A DNA stretch of 64,000 bases from Streptomyces sp. BA2 (GCF_009769735.1 NZ_WSRO01000002.1:7427001-7491000); one strand, 5' to 3'. Counted from the stretch's first letter, positions 8,399 through 19,500 are shown. Notes: generated from the sequence alone by a model not told the origin. A program made the numbers and translations.

Positions 8399-9529
8399 GT
8401 GCTGTCAGTAGTTCCCGTGCGTGGACGCCAGATGGTGGACCGCTTCATTTCCTTTGCCGCGGACCTTTATCGGGGGGATGACCGATGGGTTCCGCCTCTG
8501 TCGTCCGACGTACGACGGTTCATGGACCCCGAGACCAACCCGTACTTCTCCGAGGCGGAGATCGAGCACTTCCTGGCCACCGACTCCGGCGGCCGGACCG
8601 TGGGGCGCATCTCCACGACGATCGACCCCGCCTACGTGGAACGCTTCGGCAAGACCGGCTTCTTCGGCTGGTTCGAGACCGTCGACGATCCCGAGGTCGC
8701 CTCGGCGCTGCTGAGCGCCGCCGAACGATGGCTGGCCGACCGTGGCATGGAGCGCGTCGCGGGCCCCTACTCCTACTGCGCCACGCAGGAGTTCGGGCTT
8801 CTCGTGGACGGGTTCGACAACCAGCCTGCGGTGTTCCAGCCGCACAACCCCCCGCACTACGCCGACCTCCTCTCCCAGGCCGGCTACCTGCGCGACTTCC
8901 GCACCGACACCTTCAGCTGGCGGGCCGACCACGACGCCGACGCCATGTCGCGACTGGCCCGCAGGGGCGAGGAGGTGTCAGTGCGGCTCGGTCTGCGCAT
9001 CCGCGATCTGGATCCCGAACAGTGGGAGAGCGAGATCGACCTGGTCCAGGAGCTGCTTGCCGCATCGTTCGCCGACAACCACGACATGGTCGCCATCAGC
9101 AAGCCGGTGCTGCGTTTCCAGCTCGGCGAGCTGCGCGAGCTCATCGACCCCCGGCTCACGCGGTTCGTGGAGTACCAGGGGCAGACCGTCGCCTTCAGCA
9201 TGCTGGCCGCCGACGGCAACGAGCTGCTGAAGGCCGCGGGCGGTGAAGTCACCGACGCGTTCATGGAGCGCTACGCGGAACTCAAGGCCGGCATCCGCGG
9301 CGCCGTCGTCCTGATGATCGGCGTACGGCCCGAACACGAGGGCCTCGGCATCGGGCGCGTCCTGGTCGGCGAGATCGCCAAGGTCGCCCTGGGCCGGATC
9401 GGCTCGTACCGCGACGTGCACACCACCTGGATCCACGAGCACAACTGGCAGAGCCGCTCCTACATGGCGCAGACCGGCACTGACCCCGTCCGCACCTATG
9501 CCGTCTACGGAAAGGACCTGGTCCTGTGA
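8399..9529 (+). CDS. GNAT-superfamily acyltransferase-like protein
   Basis: I start this at GTG 8399, which has GGGGGAGG about 8 nt upstream, giving 376 residues. The N-terminal 'YRGDDRWVPPLSSDVRRFMD' and 'NPYFSEAEIEHFLA' are typical of a two-domain GNAT-like family. The acetyl-CoA-binding loop appears late, as 'VRPEHEGLGIGRVLVGEI'. Family members are N-acyltransferases, but the donor and acceptor are unknown. It is the first gene of the rightward operon and overlaps the SDR gene by 4 nt (GTGA). It could acylate an amine generated by the aminotransferase-reductase fusion further down, which is inference. Confidence 0.7.
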   Translation: MLSVVPVRGRQMVDRFISFAADLYRGDDRWVPPLSSDVRRFMDPETNPYFSEAEIEHFLATDSGGRTVGRISTTIDPAYVERFGKTGFFGWFETVDDPEVASALLSAAERWLADRGMERVAGPYSYCATQEFGLLVDGFDNQPAVFQPHNPPHYADLLSQAGYLRDFRTDTFSWRADHDADAMSRLARRGEEVSVRLGLRIRDLDPEQWESEIDLVQELLAASFADNHDMVAISKPVLRFQLGELRELIDPRLTRFVEYQGQTVAFSMLAADGNELLKAAGGEVTDAFMERYAELKAGIRGAVVLMIGVRPEHEGLGIGRVLVGEIAKVALGRIGSYRDVHTTWIHEHNWQSRSYMAQTGTDPVRTYAVYGKDLVL

Positions 9530-10599
9530 CCCGAGTGATGATCACCGGAGCGTCCGGAAGCCTTGGCTCCGCCTTCGCGCGCCACCTCATAGACGACGGA
9601 GCGGACGTCGTCGTCCTCCTCCGGCCGGGCGACGGCCCGGGCGGGCTCGAACACCACCTGCACCGTTGTCAGGTGCGGCGCGGCGATGTCACCGACCCCG
9701 CCTCGCTGGAGGAGGCACTGCAGGGCATCGACGAGGTCTACCACTTCGCCGGCATCGCGGTGACCCTCAACAAGCTGCACCCCCTCATGGAGCAGGTCAA
9801 CGTGCGGGGCTGCGCCAACCTCGTCAAGGCGGCACGGGCCGCGGGGGTGCGCCGCATCGTGCACGCCTCGTCGATCTCCGCGATCGGCTACCCCGCCATC
9901 GGTGAACTCGCCGACGAGGACTTCGACATCTCCCGTTCCGCCTGCAGCAACAGCTACATGATCACGAAACGGGCCGGGGAGCGCGAGCTCATGCGTGGCT
10001 GGCGGGCGGGCGGCCCCGAAGTGGTGATCGTCAACCTCAGCGCGTGCATCGCCCCCTACAGCGACCGGCGCTACGGCTGGGCGATGCTGGTGGAGGCCGC
10101 CCGCCAGGGGAAGCTGACGGCCTACCCGCTGGGAGGGGCGGCGTTCACCTCCATCGAGGACATGAACCAGGGCCTGCGAGCGGCCATGCTGCGGGGAAAA
10201 CCGGGACGCCGTTACATCGTCTCCTCGGTCAACCTCACCTACCGCGAACTGTTCACGCAGGTGGCCCGCGTCGTCGGAGGCACGCCGCCCAAGCGCGCGA
10301 TCCCCAATTTCGCCGTGACGGCGGCCGGCCGGGTCGGCGCAATCGTCGCCGCCTTCCGCAAGGACCCGCTCAAGTCCCCCTTCCTGGTCCCCGAGAACGC
10401 CCGGCTCACCGTCAACCAGCTCTTCTACGACACGAGCCGGGCACAGCGCGAACTCGGCTTCCGCCCCACGTCCTTGGACGACTCCATCGCGGCGGTCGAC
10501 CGCTGGCTCACGGAGATCGCCGTGGACGGAATGATCGATGCGCTCGGGAACGAGGGGAGGCCCGATGCCACCCCTCATACACCGGCCGCCCGTGTCTGA
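9526..10599 (+). CDS. extended short-chain dehydrogenase/epimerase-like oxidoreductase
   Basis: This 357-residue protein has the NAD(P) fingerprint 'MITGASGSLGSAFARH', Ser116/118 and the catalytic pair Tyr144-x3-Lys148 in 'SYMITKRAGE'. The overall pattern fits the NAD-dependent epimerase/3-beta-hydroxysteroid dehydrogenase/dihydroflavonol reductase group. The two PKS modules downstream contain no ketoreductase domain, so this enzyme is a candidate trans-acting ketoreductase or post-PKS reductase. It overlaps the GNAT-like gene by 4 nt, and the FAAL start lies 35 nt inside its 3' end. Confidence 0.85.
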   Translation: MTRVMITGASGSLGSAFARHLIDDGADVVVLLRPGDGPGGLEHHLHRCQVRRGDVTDPASLEEALQGIDEVYHFAGIAVTLNKLHPLMEQVNVRGCANLVKAARAAGVRRIVHASSISAIGYPAIGELADEDFDISRSACSNSYMITKRAGERELMRGWRAGGPEVVIVNLSACIAPYSDRRYGWAMLVEAARQGKLTAYPLGGAAFTSIEDMNQGLRAAMLRGKPGRRYIVSSVNLTYRELFTQVARVVGGTPPKRAIPNFAVTAAGRVGAIVAAFRKDPLKSPFLVPENARLTVNQLFYDTSRAQRELGFRPTSLDDSIAAVDRWLTEIAVDGMIDALGNEGRPDATPHTPAARV

Positions 10600-12406
10600 A
10601 CCGCGGACCCTGGCCCACGCCCTGGCGGCTCACGCCGAGACGCGCGGGGACACCGACGCCATCGCGTACACGACACCGCAGAGCAGTGAAGAGACCCTGA
10701 CCTACGCGCAGTTGTGCGGGTACGCCGCTTCGTTGGCGACGGTCCTGGCAGACCTCCCGCCGCGGACACACCACCGGCCCTTCGTCCTGATCGCCCTGCC
10801 CAACGGCCTGGACTACGTGGCCTCCTTCTTCGCCTGCACGTTCGCCGATGCCGTGGCCGTCACCTTCCATCCGCCGACGCTGTCGACGGCACGGGCGGGC
10901 CGGGCCTACGACCACCGGCTCACGCAGATCCTCCGGGACTGCGAGCCATCGGCGATCATCGCGCAACCGGACCTGCACCCACGGCTCCGTGAGGTGAGCC
11001 GGGCAGCAGGGCTGGACCCCGTGATGCTGGATCCGCGGGCAGCCGACCGCTCGGCGACGGGGCCGGCGGGTTTCCCCGGGCCGCGGTCACGGCCGGAGCA
11101 TCTCGCGCTGCTGCAGTACACCTCGGGCTCGACGTCGAACCCGAAGGGCGTGATGGTCTCGCACGCCAACCTCGTCCACAACGTGACCCGACTGAGCGCC
11201 AACCTGGGAACCGGGCCGGGGCAGTCGGCGGCGGGATGGCTGCCCCTCTTCCACGACATGGGGCTCATCGGCATGGTCTGCCACCCGCTGTGGGCCGGGA
11301 TGAGCCTGCACATGGCGACCCCGGCAGGCTTCCTGCGTAACCCACTGCGATGGCTGCACACCCTCAGCCGCACCCGGGCCACCTTCACCATCGCACCCGA
11401 CTTCGGATACGCGACAGCCGTACAGAAGATCACTGAGGAACGGCGCGAGGGCCTGGACCTGTCGGCGCTGCGGCACGCACTCAACGGAGCGGAACCGGTA
11501 CGCCCGCGGACCATCGAACAGTTCGCCAAGGCCTACGCCCCCTATGGCTTCGACCCCCACGCGATGATGCCCGCCTACGGGCTCGCCGAGGCCACCTTGG
11601 TGGTGAGCTGCCTCAGTCAGAAGGCCGCCCCAGCTCTGTCCGAGGTCTCCGCGGACGTGCTGGGCGGGCAGCAGCGGGTGGCAGCCGCCGAAGGAACGCG
11701 GAACACCGTGCTGGTCGGATGCGGCCGGGCCCTCGCGGAGGACACCGAGATCGCGATCGTCGACCCGGTCACCCGGGTCCGCAAACAGCCGGGCGAGGTC
11801 GGCGAGATCTGGGTGCACGGGCCCAGCGTGGCGGGCGGTTACTGGGGCCGCCCCAAGGAGTCGGACAGCACCTTTCGCGCACGCGTCTCGCAGCCCGGCC
11901 ACCGGGACAGCGAGAGGACCTACCTGCGCACAGGCGACCTCGGCGTCTGGCACGACCACCAAGTCAGCGTGGTGGGCCGCATCAAGGACGTCATCGTCCA
12001 CCGGGGCACCAATCACTACCCCCACGACATCGAGGGCACCGTCGAGGACAGCCACCCGCTGGCCGTGCGCGCCGCGGCGTTGAGCGTGCCGCGGGCCGAC
12101 GACGGCCCGGAGGCGGGACAGGCAGCACAGGCGGACCAGGCCGAACAGGTCGTGCTCGTCTGCGAGTTGACCGACTACGGCGATCACGTCGACTACGACG
12201 CCGTCATAGCCGCGGCGCGCAACTCCGTACTGGAGGAGCACGGCATCCCGGTGGCAGCGGTCGGCTTGCTGCGCGCCGGAGCCGTACCCCGGACCACCAG
12301 CGGAAAGGTCCGGCGCCATGAGGCCGTCCTGCGGTGGAGCGCGGACGAGCTGAGGCCCGTCGCTCTGTGGCGCCGGGGGTTCATATCTGAGGGAGGACAG
12401 CGGTGA
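10565..12406 (+). CDS. fatty acyl-AMP ligase (FAAL)
   Basis: This is a 613-residue ANL-superfamily adenylating enzyme. It has the P-loop 'YTSGSTSNPKGVMVSHANL', the A5-like 'MPAYGLAEATLVV' and the A8 region 'TYLRTGDLGVWHDHQVSVVG' followed by 'GRIKDVIVHRGTNHYPHDIE', which is characteristic of FAALs rather than CoA ligases. These activate a fatty acid with ATP and load it directly on an ACP. ATG 10565 is preceded by GAGGGGAGG; an upstream in-frame start at 10538 has no site. The stop overlaps the start of the next ACP (GTGA). Its natural acceptor is therefore very likely the ACP at 12403-12687. Confidence 0.92.
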   Translation: MPPLIHRPPVSEPRTLAHALAAHAETRGDTDAIAYTTPQSSEETLTYAQLCGYAASLATVLADLPPRTHHRPFVLIALPNGLDYVASFFACTFADAVAVTFHPPTLSTARAGRAYDHRLTQILRDCEPSAIIAQPDLHPRLREVSRAAGLDPVMLDPRAADRSATGPAGFPGPRSRPEHLALLQYTSGSTSNPKGVMVSHANLVHNVTRLSANLGTGPGQSAAGWLPLFHDMGLIGMVCHPLWAGMSLHMATPAGFLRNPLRWLHTLSRTRATFTIAPDFGYATAVQKITEERREGLDLSALRHALNGAEPVRPRTIEQFAKAYAPYGFDPHAMMPAYGLAEATLVVSCLSQKAAPALSEVSADVLGGQQRVAAAEGTRNTVLVGCGRALAEDTEIAIVDPVTRVRKQPGEVGEIWVHGPSVAGGYWGRPKESDSTFRARVSQPGHRDSERTYLRTGDLGVWHDHQVSVVGRIKDVIVHRGTNHYPHDIEGTVEDSHPLAVRAAALSVPRADDGPEAGQAAQADQAEQVVLVCELTDYGDHVDYDAVIAAARNSVLEEHGIPVAAVGLLRAGAVPRTTSGKVRRHEAVLRWSADELRPVALWRRGFISEGGQR

Positions 12407-12687
12407 ACACCGAATCTGTGGTGAACGGGAACGAGCTCGAGATCGCGGCCATGCTGGAGGCGGCGATCTCCGCGGACCTCGAACTTCCCGACGGGCAACG
12501 CGTCGACTGGCACATGACGTTCGTCGAACTCGGGCTCGACTCGGCCGCCGTCGTGGCCGTTTCGGGTGTTGCCGGCGAGCGCCTGGGGCTCGAAGTGCCG
12601 CCGGAGTGGCTCTTCGACCACCCGACCATCCACGACCTCGCGCGGTTCCTCGCCCGCAAGACCTCGCCGGAGGACGACCGTGTCTGA
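12403..12687 (+). CDS. acyl carrier protein paired with the FAAL
   Basis: This 94-residue carrier protein has the attachment Ser47 in 'FVELGLDSAAVVAVSG' and the C-terminal 'DHPTIHDLARFLA' typical of PKS-type ACPs. It starts at GTG 12403 overlapping the FAAL stop and ends inside the first codons of the downstream PKS gene, so it is coupled on both sides. It should accept the acyl group from the FAAL and present it to the first KS. Confidence 0.93.
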   Translation: MNTESVVNGNELEIAAMLEAAISADLELPDGQRVDWHMTFVELGLDSAAVVAVSGVAGERLGLEVPPEWLFDHPTIHDLARFLARKTSPEDDRV

Positions 12688-15600
12688 CACGGCCCCCGAA
12701 GCCGCTCACATCGCCGTCGTCGGGCTCGGCTGCCGGGTCCCCGGAGCGGACAGCCCGACAGCTCTCTGGCAGTTACTGCTCGAAGGACGCGACGAGATCA
12801 CCCGCGTACCCGAGGAACGCACCGAGTTCACCGCCGCCGTACGGGCGGCCGGCGAGCACGGCGCCGGCGCACAGTGGGGCGGGTTCCTCGAAGACATCGG
12901 CCGATGGGATCCGGCGTTCTTCGGGATCTCCCCGGCCGAGGCGGCCGTGATGGACCCCCAGCAGGCACTCGCCCTGGAGGTCTCCTGGCGTGCCCTGGAG
13001 AACGCGGGCGTGGTTCCCGGCGAACTGGCGGGAAGCCGCACCGGAGTCTTCTTCGGGCAGGCCACGCACGATCACGCCATGCTTCTGGGCGCGCAGCCAC
13101 AGGCCGCCGCTGCCGGACCGTTCACGAACCCGGGACTCGCCCACGCGATCACCGCGAACCGACTCTCCTACCTGTGGGACCTGCGAGGCCCCTCGCTGAC
13201 GGTGGACACCGCCTGTTCCTCCTCGCTCGTCGCCGTGCACCTCGCCGCCCAGAGCCTGCTCTCCGGCGAGTGCGACCTGGCGCTGGCCGGGGGAGTGAAC
13301 GCGTTGCTCTCGCCGGTGCCACAACTGGGCGCGGCCGGTCTGACCGCCCTGGCTGCCGATGGCCGCTGCCGCACCTTCGACGCCTCAGGCAAGGGATACG
13401 TACGCTCCGAGGGCGCCGGGGCCGTCGTCCTGCGGCGCCTGGACGACGCGCTCGCGGACGGCGACCACATCCACGCCGTCATCCGCGCGACCGCCGTCAA
13501 CCAGGACGGCCGCACCAATGGCCTGACGGCCCCGAGCGGACGCGCCCAGACCGAGCTGATCGTCGACGCCCTGCGGCGCGCGGGCATCACCTCCGCCGAA
13601 CAGCTCGGGTTCGCTGAACTGCACGGGACAGGAACGCCGCTGGGGGACCCCATCGAGGCGCGCGCCCTGGCCGCGGCGCTGTCCGACGCGCTCGGCGATG
13701 GCCGGCCACAGCTGGCCGTCGGCTCGATCAAGGCGAACATCGGGCACCTGGAGGCGGCCGCGGGAATCCTCGGCCTGATCAAGGCCGCCCTCGTCCTCAG
13801 CCACGGCGTCATCCCGCGCAACCCGCACTTCACCGACGTCAACCCACGCATCGACCTCGACGCCTACCGCCTGCACGTCCCTGTGACCGACCTGCCCTGG
13901 CCGGACCTGGCGCACTGCGCGGCGGTGAGCTCGTTCGGTTTCGGAGGCACCAACGCCTCCGCCATCATCGCCCGCACGCCGAACCGTTCCCCCGTACGGA
14001 GTGGTGTGCGGGCGGCCTTCGGGCCCGCCCTGTTGCCGCTGTCCGCGCGCGATGAGGACGCTCTGGTCGCCCTGGCGGGCTCGTGGACCGAGCACGTACA
14101 GACAGCCGACAGCTGGGCCGAGATCCACGAAGCCGCCCGCGCGGCTGCGGTACACCGCACCCACTTCGCGTGGCGCGCCGGGCTGGTCGCGGCCGACCAG
14201 GAAGAACTCCTCGGGCAGCTGGAGAAGGTCGCATCAAGGGGCAGGCCGGTCTCACCGACCGCCCAGGTTCCCCTCGCGCGACTGGGCTTCGTGTACTCGG
14301 GCCACGGCTCGCAGTGGGAAGGCATGGGCCGGGAACTGCTGCGCACAAGCCCGGCTTTCGCACGGTGTGCCGAGGACATCGACGCGGCGTTCGCACCCCT
14401 GCTGGGATGGAGCCCGCTGCGGGCGCTGCGGGGCGAGGAGAGCGCGGATCTCGACGACATCTCCGTCGCCCAGCCACTGATCATGACCGTTCAGCTGGCA
14501 CTCACCGCAGGCCTCGCCGAGCTGGGAATCAGGCCGGACGCGGTGGTCGGTCACAGCATGGGTGAGGTGAGCGCTGCCGTCGCCGGCGGAAAGCTCGACC
14601 TCACGACGGCCTGCCGGGTCCTTCGGGCCCGCAACGACGTGGTGGAGGCCGCGCGGGGCAGGGGCGGCATGGCCGTGGTCGATGCGGGTGCGGACGAGGC
14701 CAGGGCCATCCTGCTGAGCTTGGACAGCCCGGTCACCGTCGCCGCTGACAACAGCCCCCGCACCTGTGTGCTCTCGGGAGCGGACGCCGACCTGGCCGAC
14801 GCCATGGCGGAGTTCGAACGCCTGGGGCGCGACGCACGGCGGGTCAAGGTCGACTACCCCTCGCACGGTCCACTGATGCGCGGCCCCGCGGAACAACTCG
14901 TCGACGCGCTGGGCCACGTAGAGGAACCCACGCAGCAGCCCACACAGCAGCCCCCAAAGGAACCCACACAGGAACGCGCCGAAGCCGTCGACTTCTACTC
15001 CTCCGTCCAGGGCGAACGCTTCGACGGCCACCTGGACACCGCCTACTGGAAGGAGAACCTGACAAGACCGGTCCGGGCCCAGGAAGCCGTCGTCGCCATG
15101 GCCGACCACGGCATCACCCACCTCCTGGAGATCAGCCCTCACCCCGTACTGCTCGTCGCGCTGCGCGAAAGCATCGAAGGCCGCAGCCGGCCCGTCGCCG
15201 CACTCGCAACGGCCCACCGGGACCGGCCCATGCCCTACGGACTGCACGGCGTGGCCGCCGAGTTGTACGAACAGGGCCGGCGGCCGGACGCGGTGGCCGA
15301 CGCCCTCACCCGTGACTGGGCGCACCGGTTGCCGGGACACCCCTTCCAGCGGCAGCAGGCACACCGGCCCCCCGAGAACGCCGCCGTCTCCAAGGCCGTC
15401 CCCGGAGTCCTGACGGAAGTGGCGCTACAGCCGGGCACCTTCATCGCCGACCTGACACTGCCCGGCGCACGCGAGGAGCACCACGTCGCAGGGCGGCCCG
15501 CCCTGTCGGCCGCGGAGCTGGTCGCACTGGCTTCCTGGGCGGCGGGCCAGGCGGGCATCGGCGAGGTGTGCCGGATACGGGACGTGGACATGCGCCGACG

Positions 15601-16525
15601 GCTCCCGGCCGACCCCGAGGTACCCCTTCAACTCGCTTTGCTGCGCGGAGGCGACACCCCCCAGCCGTCCTCAGCGCTGGTGTCGTTCCTCTTCCAGGAA
15701 TCCGGCCGGTGGACCACCGCCGCGACGTGCACCGTCGGTTCCGGTTCAGCGCCCGAACCCTTTCCCACCCGATCAGCCATGGCTCAAGTCGAGGTGACCG
15801 TGCCCGCACAGCCGCTGTCCGCACAGCTGCCCACCGGCCGCCCCGCGCAAGGCCCCAGCCTCCTGGACCCCACGCTGCCCGCGCTCGCCGACGCGCTCTT
15901 CGACTCCTACGAGGACCTTCCCCCACTGGACGAGTTCACCGTCGCGCGCATCGGCGCCGTCCATGTCACCCCGCGTCTGTGGGCCGCGGACCGCGGCACC
16001 GCCTACGGCTGGCTGCACGAGGCGGACGGCCAAGTCAGCATCGATCTGGCCCTGGTGGACACCGCCGGAGAGCTCCTGGTCCAGATACAGGGCGTAGCGC
16101 TGCGGCATCTGTCCGAACTCGCGGGACCGACGGGCGGCGCCGCACCCGCCCAGGCCCCGAAGCCGGGCCAGGCGGCCAGTGGAGAGGAGCGCCGCACGCG
16201 GCTCGGTGAATGGTTGCGCACCACGCTCAGCAGCATCCTGCCCGGCGGATTGCCCAGCACAGACCCCGATCAGCTGCCCTTCGTGGAGCTGGGACTCGAT
16301 TCCCTGATGGGCGTGGAACTGCGCAACCGGCTCGAAAGGGAACTGGGCCTGCGCCTGTCCGTCGCCCTCGTATGGGCACAACCCACGATCAGCCAACTCT
16401 CGGCGGAACTGGCCAACTTGATCGAACGCCGCGAACGCGATGCCTCATCGACGGCGGCCGACAGTCCTGCGGAGCCGTCCGATGCGCTCAACCAGTTGCT
16501 GGCCGAGCTCGAAAGCACGTCCTAA
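12680..16525 (+). CDS. type I polyketide synthase, KS-AT-DH-like-ACP
   Basis: I start this at GTG 12680, giving 1281 residues; an upstream in-frame start would run through the ACP gene. KS: Cys179 (VDTACSSSLV), His315 (ELHGTGTPLGD) and His356 (KANIGHLEAAAG). AT: Ser626 (GHSMGE) and a 'DYPSHG' specificity box with His729. After a Gln/Pro-rich linker (about 748-770) comes a dehydratase/product-template-like hotdog region at about 900-1145. It keeps a His in 'EEHHVAGRPALS', where the usual Pro of HxxxGxxxxP is Ser, and Asp1063 in 'LLDPTLPALAD'. The ACP serine is Ser1208 (LGLDSLMGVELRNRL). No ketoreductase, enoylreductase or thioesterase is present. It probably receives the acyl starter from the upstream ACP and performs one or a few extensions. 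Confidence 0.9.
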   Translation: MSDTAPEAAHIAVVGLGCRVPGADSPTALWQLLLEGRDEITRVPEERTEFTAAVRAAGEHGAGAQWGGFLEDIGRWDPAFFGISPAEAAVMDPQQALALEVSWRALENAGVVPGELAGSRTGVFFGQATHDHAMLLGAQPQAAAAGPFTNPGLAHAITANRLSYLWDLRGPSLTVDTACSSSLVAVHLAAQSLLSGECDLALAGGVNALLSPVPQLGAAGLTALAADGRCRTFDASGKGYVRSEGAGAVVLRRLDDALADGDHIHAVIRATAVNQDGRTNGLTAPSGRAQTELIVDALRRAGITSAEQLGFAELHGTGTPLGDPIEARALAAALSDALGDGRPQLAVGSIKANIGHLEAAAGILGLIKAALVLSHGVIPRNPHFTDVNPRIDLDAYRLHVPVTDLPWPDLAHCAAVSSFGFGGTNASAIIARTPNRSPVRSGVRAAFGPALLPLSARDEDALVALAGSWTEHVQTADSWAEIHEAARAAAVHRTHFAWRAGLVAADQEELLGQLEKVASRGRPVSPTAQVPLARLGFVYSGHGSQWEGMGRELLRTSPAFARCAEDIDAAFAPLLGWSPLRALRGEESADLDDISVAQPLIMTVQLALTAGLAELGIRPDAVVGHSMGEVSAAVAGGKLDLTTACRVLRARNDVVEAARGRGGMAVVDAGADEARAILLSLDSPVTVAADNSPRTCVLSGADADLADAMAEFERLGRDARRVKVDYPSHGPLMRGPAEQLVDALGHVEEPTQQPTQQPPKEPTQERAEAVDFYSSVQGERFDGHLDTAYWKENLTRPVRAQEAVVAMADHGITHLLEISPHPVLLVALRESIEGRSRPVAALATAHRDRPMPYGLHGVAAELYEQGRRPDAVADALTRDWAHRLPGHPFQRQQAHRPPENAAVSKAVPGVLTEVALQPGTFIADLTLPGAREEHHVAGRPALSAAELVALASWAAGQAGIGEVCRIRDVDMRRRLPADPEVPLQLALLRGGDTPQPSSALVSFLFQESGRWTTAATCTVGSGSAPEPFPTRSAMAQVEVTVPAQPLSAQLPTGRPAQGPSLLDPTLPALADALFDSYEDLPPLDEFTVARIGAVHVTPRLWAADRGTAYGWLHEADGQVSIDLALVDTAGELLVQIQGVALRHLSELAGPTGGAAPAQAPKPGQAASGEERRTRLGEWLRTTLSSILPGGLPSTDPDQLPFVELGLDSLMGVELRNRLERELGLRLSVALVWAQPTISQLSAELANLIERRERDASSTAADSPAEPSDALNQLLAELESTS

Positions 16526-16535
16526 GGGGGCCGCC

Positions 16536-19500
16536 ATGACCAGCAATTCGACCGACTCGACCGACCAGGCGCTGCTCCGCGCCGCCGAAACCATCCGCAC
16601 CCTGCGCACCCGCGTCACGGAACTGCAGACCCAACAGGGCCGTGCGGCCGAGCCCATCGCCATCGTCGCCGCGACCTGCCGCCTGCCAGGTGGCTCCAAC
16701 AGCCCCGAAGAATACTGGGAGTTGGTGGAGGCAGGCCGTGACGCGGTGCGTCCGCTCACCGGCGACCGTTGGCGCGGCATCGACTTCAGCGCGCTGGACG
16801 ACCCGGCGTTCGCCCGGCTGGCCCAGCACGCCGGGCAGATCGACGACGTCGACGGCTTCGACCCCGGCTTCTTCGGAATCGGCGACACCGAAGCCGACCT
16901 GATGGACCCGCAGCAGCGCATTCTGCTGGAGATCGCCTGGGAAGCCGCCGAACGAGCCGGCTGGACACCCGCCGAACTCGGGCGTACGCCGACGGGGGTC
17001 TTCATCGGCGCGGGCCACCAGGACTACATGCTCGCCTCGCTCGCGGCCAGGCCCGACGTCAGCAGCCGGCTCTCCACGGGCAGCGGCGCACGGAGTCTGC
17101 TGGCCAACCGTGTGAGTTACGAGTACGGGCTCCAGGGCCCGAGCATGGCGGTGGACACCGCCTGCTCCTCCTCACTGGTCGCCATCCATCTCGCCTGCCA
17201 GAGCCTCCGGGCGGGCGACTGCGACCGGGCCCTCGCGGGGGGCGTCAACCTCATCCTGTCCCCGCTGTCCACCACCATGACGGGCCGCGCGCTGCCGCTG
17301 GCCCCGGACGGCCGCACCAAGGCGCTGGCCGCCGACGCGGACGGCATGGTCCGGGGCGAGGGCGCGGGCCTCGTGGCGCTCAAGCGGCTTTCGGACGCGC
17401 TCGCCGACGGCGATCCGATCGAAGCCGTCATCCTCGCGGACGCGACCAACCAGGACGGCAGGACCAACGGCCTGACCGCGCCCTCACCGCTGGCCCAGGA
17501 AGCGCTGCTCCGCCGCACCTTGCAAGCGTCGGGAAAGAGCCCGCGGGACATCACGTTCGTCGAGATGCACGGCACCGGTACGCCCCTGGGGGACCCGATC
17601 GAGTACGAGGCGATCCGCGCCGTGTACGGAGCGGGGGGTGATCAAGCACCCACCTGCTGGCTGGGTTCGGTCAAGGCCAACCTCGGTCACCTGGAGTCCG
17701 CGGCCGGGGTCGCCTCACTGATCAAGGCAGTCGGCGCGATCCGTCACGGCCGCATACCGCAGCAGATCAACCTGGGCGAGATCAGCCCGTTCATCGAGCT
17801 GGAGGGCGAGCGCTTCGCCGTACCGCGCCGTCTGGAGCCGTGGACCTCCCCGGAATCCCGTTTCGCGGCCGTCAGTTCCTTCGGCTTCGGGGGCACCAAC
17901 GCGCATCTGATCATCGCCCACCCTGACGCCGTGCCCGCGGTGCGCGACCACGCCAACGCCCCGCGACGGCCCTCGGCCCAGGGCCAGGGCCAGGCCCAGT
18001 CCCAGGCCCATGACGCCCCCACCCTGATTCCCCTCTCCGCGCGAACCGCCCCCGCCCTTTCGGCGCAGCTGGAGCGATTCGCCGCGCGCCTGGAGGGCAT
18101 GGACGCCTCGGAGATCCAGGAGGCGGCCACGGCGGCGGCCCGGCGTCGAGGACATCACCCCTGGCGCACGGCAGTCGCCGCGGCCCGCCCCGAACTGCTT
18201 CCCGACGCGTTGAGGCGTGCGGCAAGCAGCCCGGCCATCCTCGCCGGATCCCCCGCCACGCAGCGGAAACTGGCCTTCGTCTACTCCGGGCAGTCGGCGC
18301 AGTGGCCACGCATGGGTATCGCGCTCGCGGAGCAAGACCCCCTCGTACAAGAGGAGCTGACGGCGTGGGACGAGGCTGTCACGGAGGCGGGCGGGCCCCC
18401 GCTCCTGTCGACCCTGGCAGGGTCCGGCTCCGAACGGGCCCTGTCCGACACCCGGTTCGCGCAGCTCGCCATCGCCGCCCTGCAGGCGGCTCTGACCGAA
18501 CGGCTGCGTGGCTGGGGTCTGACTCCGGCCGCCGTGTGCGGACACAGTGTCGGCGAAGTCTCCGCCGCCGTCGCCGCGGGAGCCCTCTCCCGCGAGCAGG
18601 CCGTGCAGGTGCTGCTCGCCCGAGGTGAGGCCCTGCACCAACACGCCGCCGGAGGCGCGATGTTCGCCGTCCGGGCGCCCGCCGACGAGGTCGCCGCGGC
18701 GCTGGCCCGAGCGCGGTCGACGCCGTCCGCTCCGGGAGTCGGCGTCGGCATCGCAGCCGTCAACGGCCCTCAGGGAACGGTGATTTCGGGCCCGGTCGAG
18801 GAGATGGAGGAACTGCGCGAGTACTTCTCGGAGTGGCGTGTCACCCGCCTGGCAACCGACTACGCCTTCCACAGCCCCGGCCTCGGCCCTGTCGCGGATC
18901 AGCTGCGGACGGACCTGAAGGATCTGCTGCCGGCAGCTTCGCGTACCCCTGTGTACTCCTCGGTCACCGGTGCGCTCCTGCCCGGGGAACACCTGGGGGC
19001 CGAGCACTGGGCGGACAACGCCGCGCGCCCTGTCCTGTTCAGGAGCGCTGTCGACGCCATGCTCGCGGACGGGGTCAGCGCCTTCGTCGAGCTGGGACCA
19101 CACCCGGCGCTGCTGCCTCATCTGCGGACGGCGCTCGACCAGAGCGGGGCGAGCGGCGGCATCGCCGTGGCCACCGTGCGCAAGAACCAGGACGAACGGC
19201 TCGGACTGTGGACGGCCGTCGGCCAACTGTGGTCCGCCGGGTGCGCGGTGGACTGGAGCGCGCTGCACCCCGGGCCTGCGCGCATGGTCCCACTGCCGAC
19301 CTACCCCTGGCAGCGCAAGAAGCACTGGGTCAAGCACGCGAGCCCCACCACGGACGCCGCGGCCGCCTCGACCATCGTCGCGGACCCGCCGGTGGGCACG
19401 GACCTGGACGAGAGCGCCGTACTGGAGCGGCTCATCGCGCACTTGGCCGACTTCATGCAGGCCGACTCCGAAGCCCTGGACCCCGACCGTTCGGCCAGAG

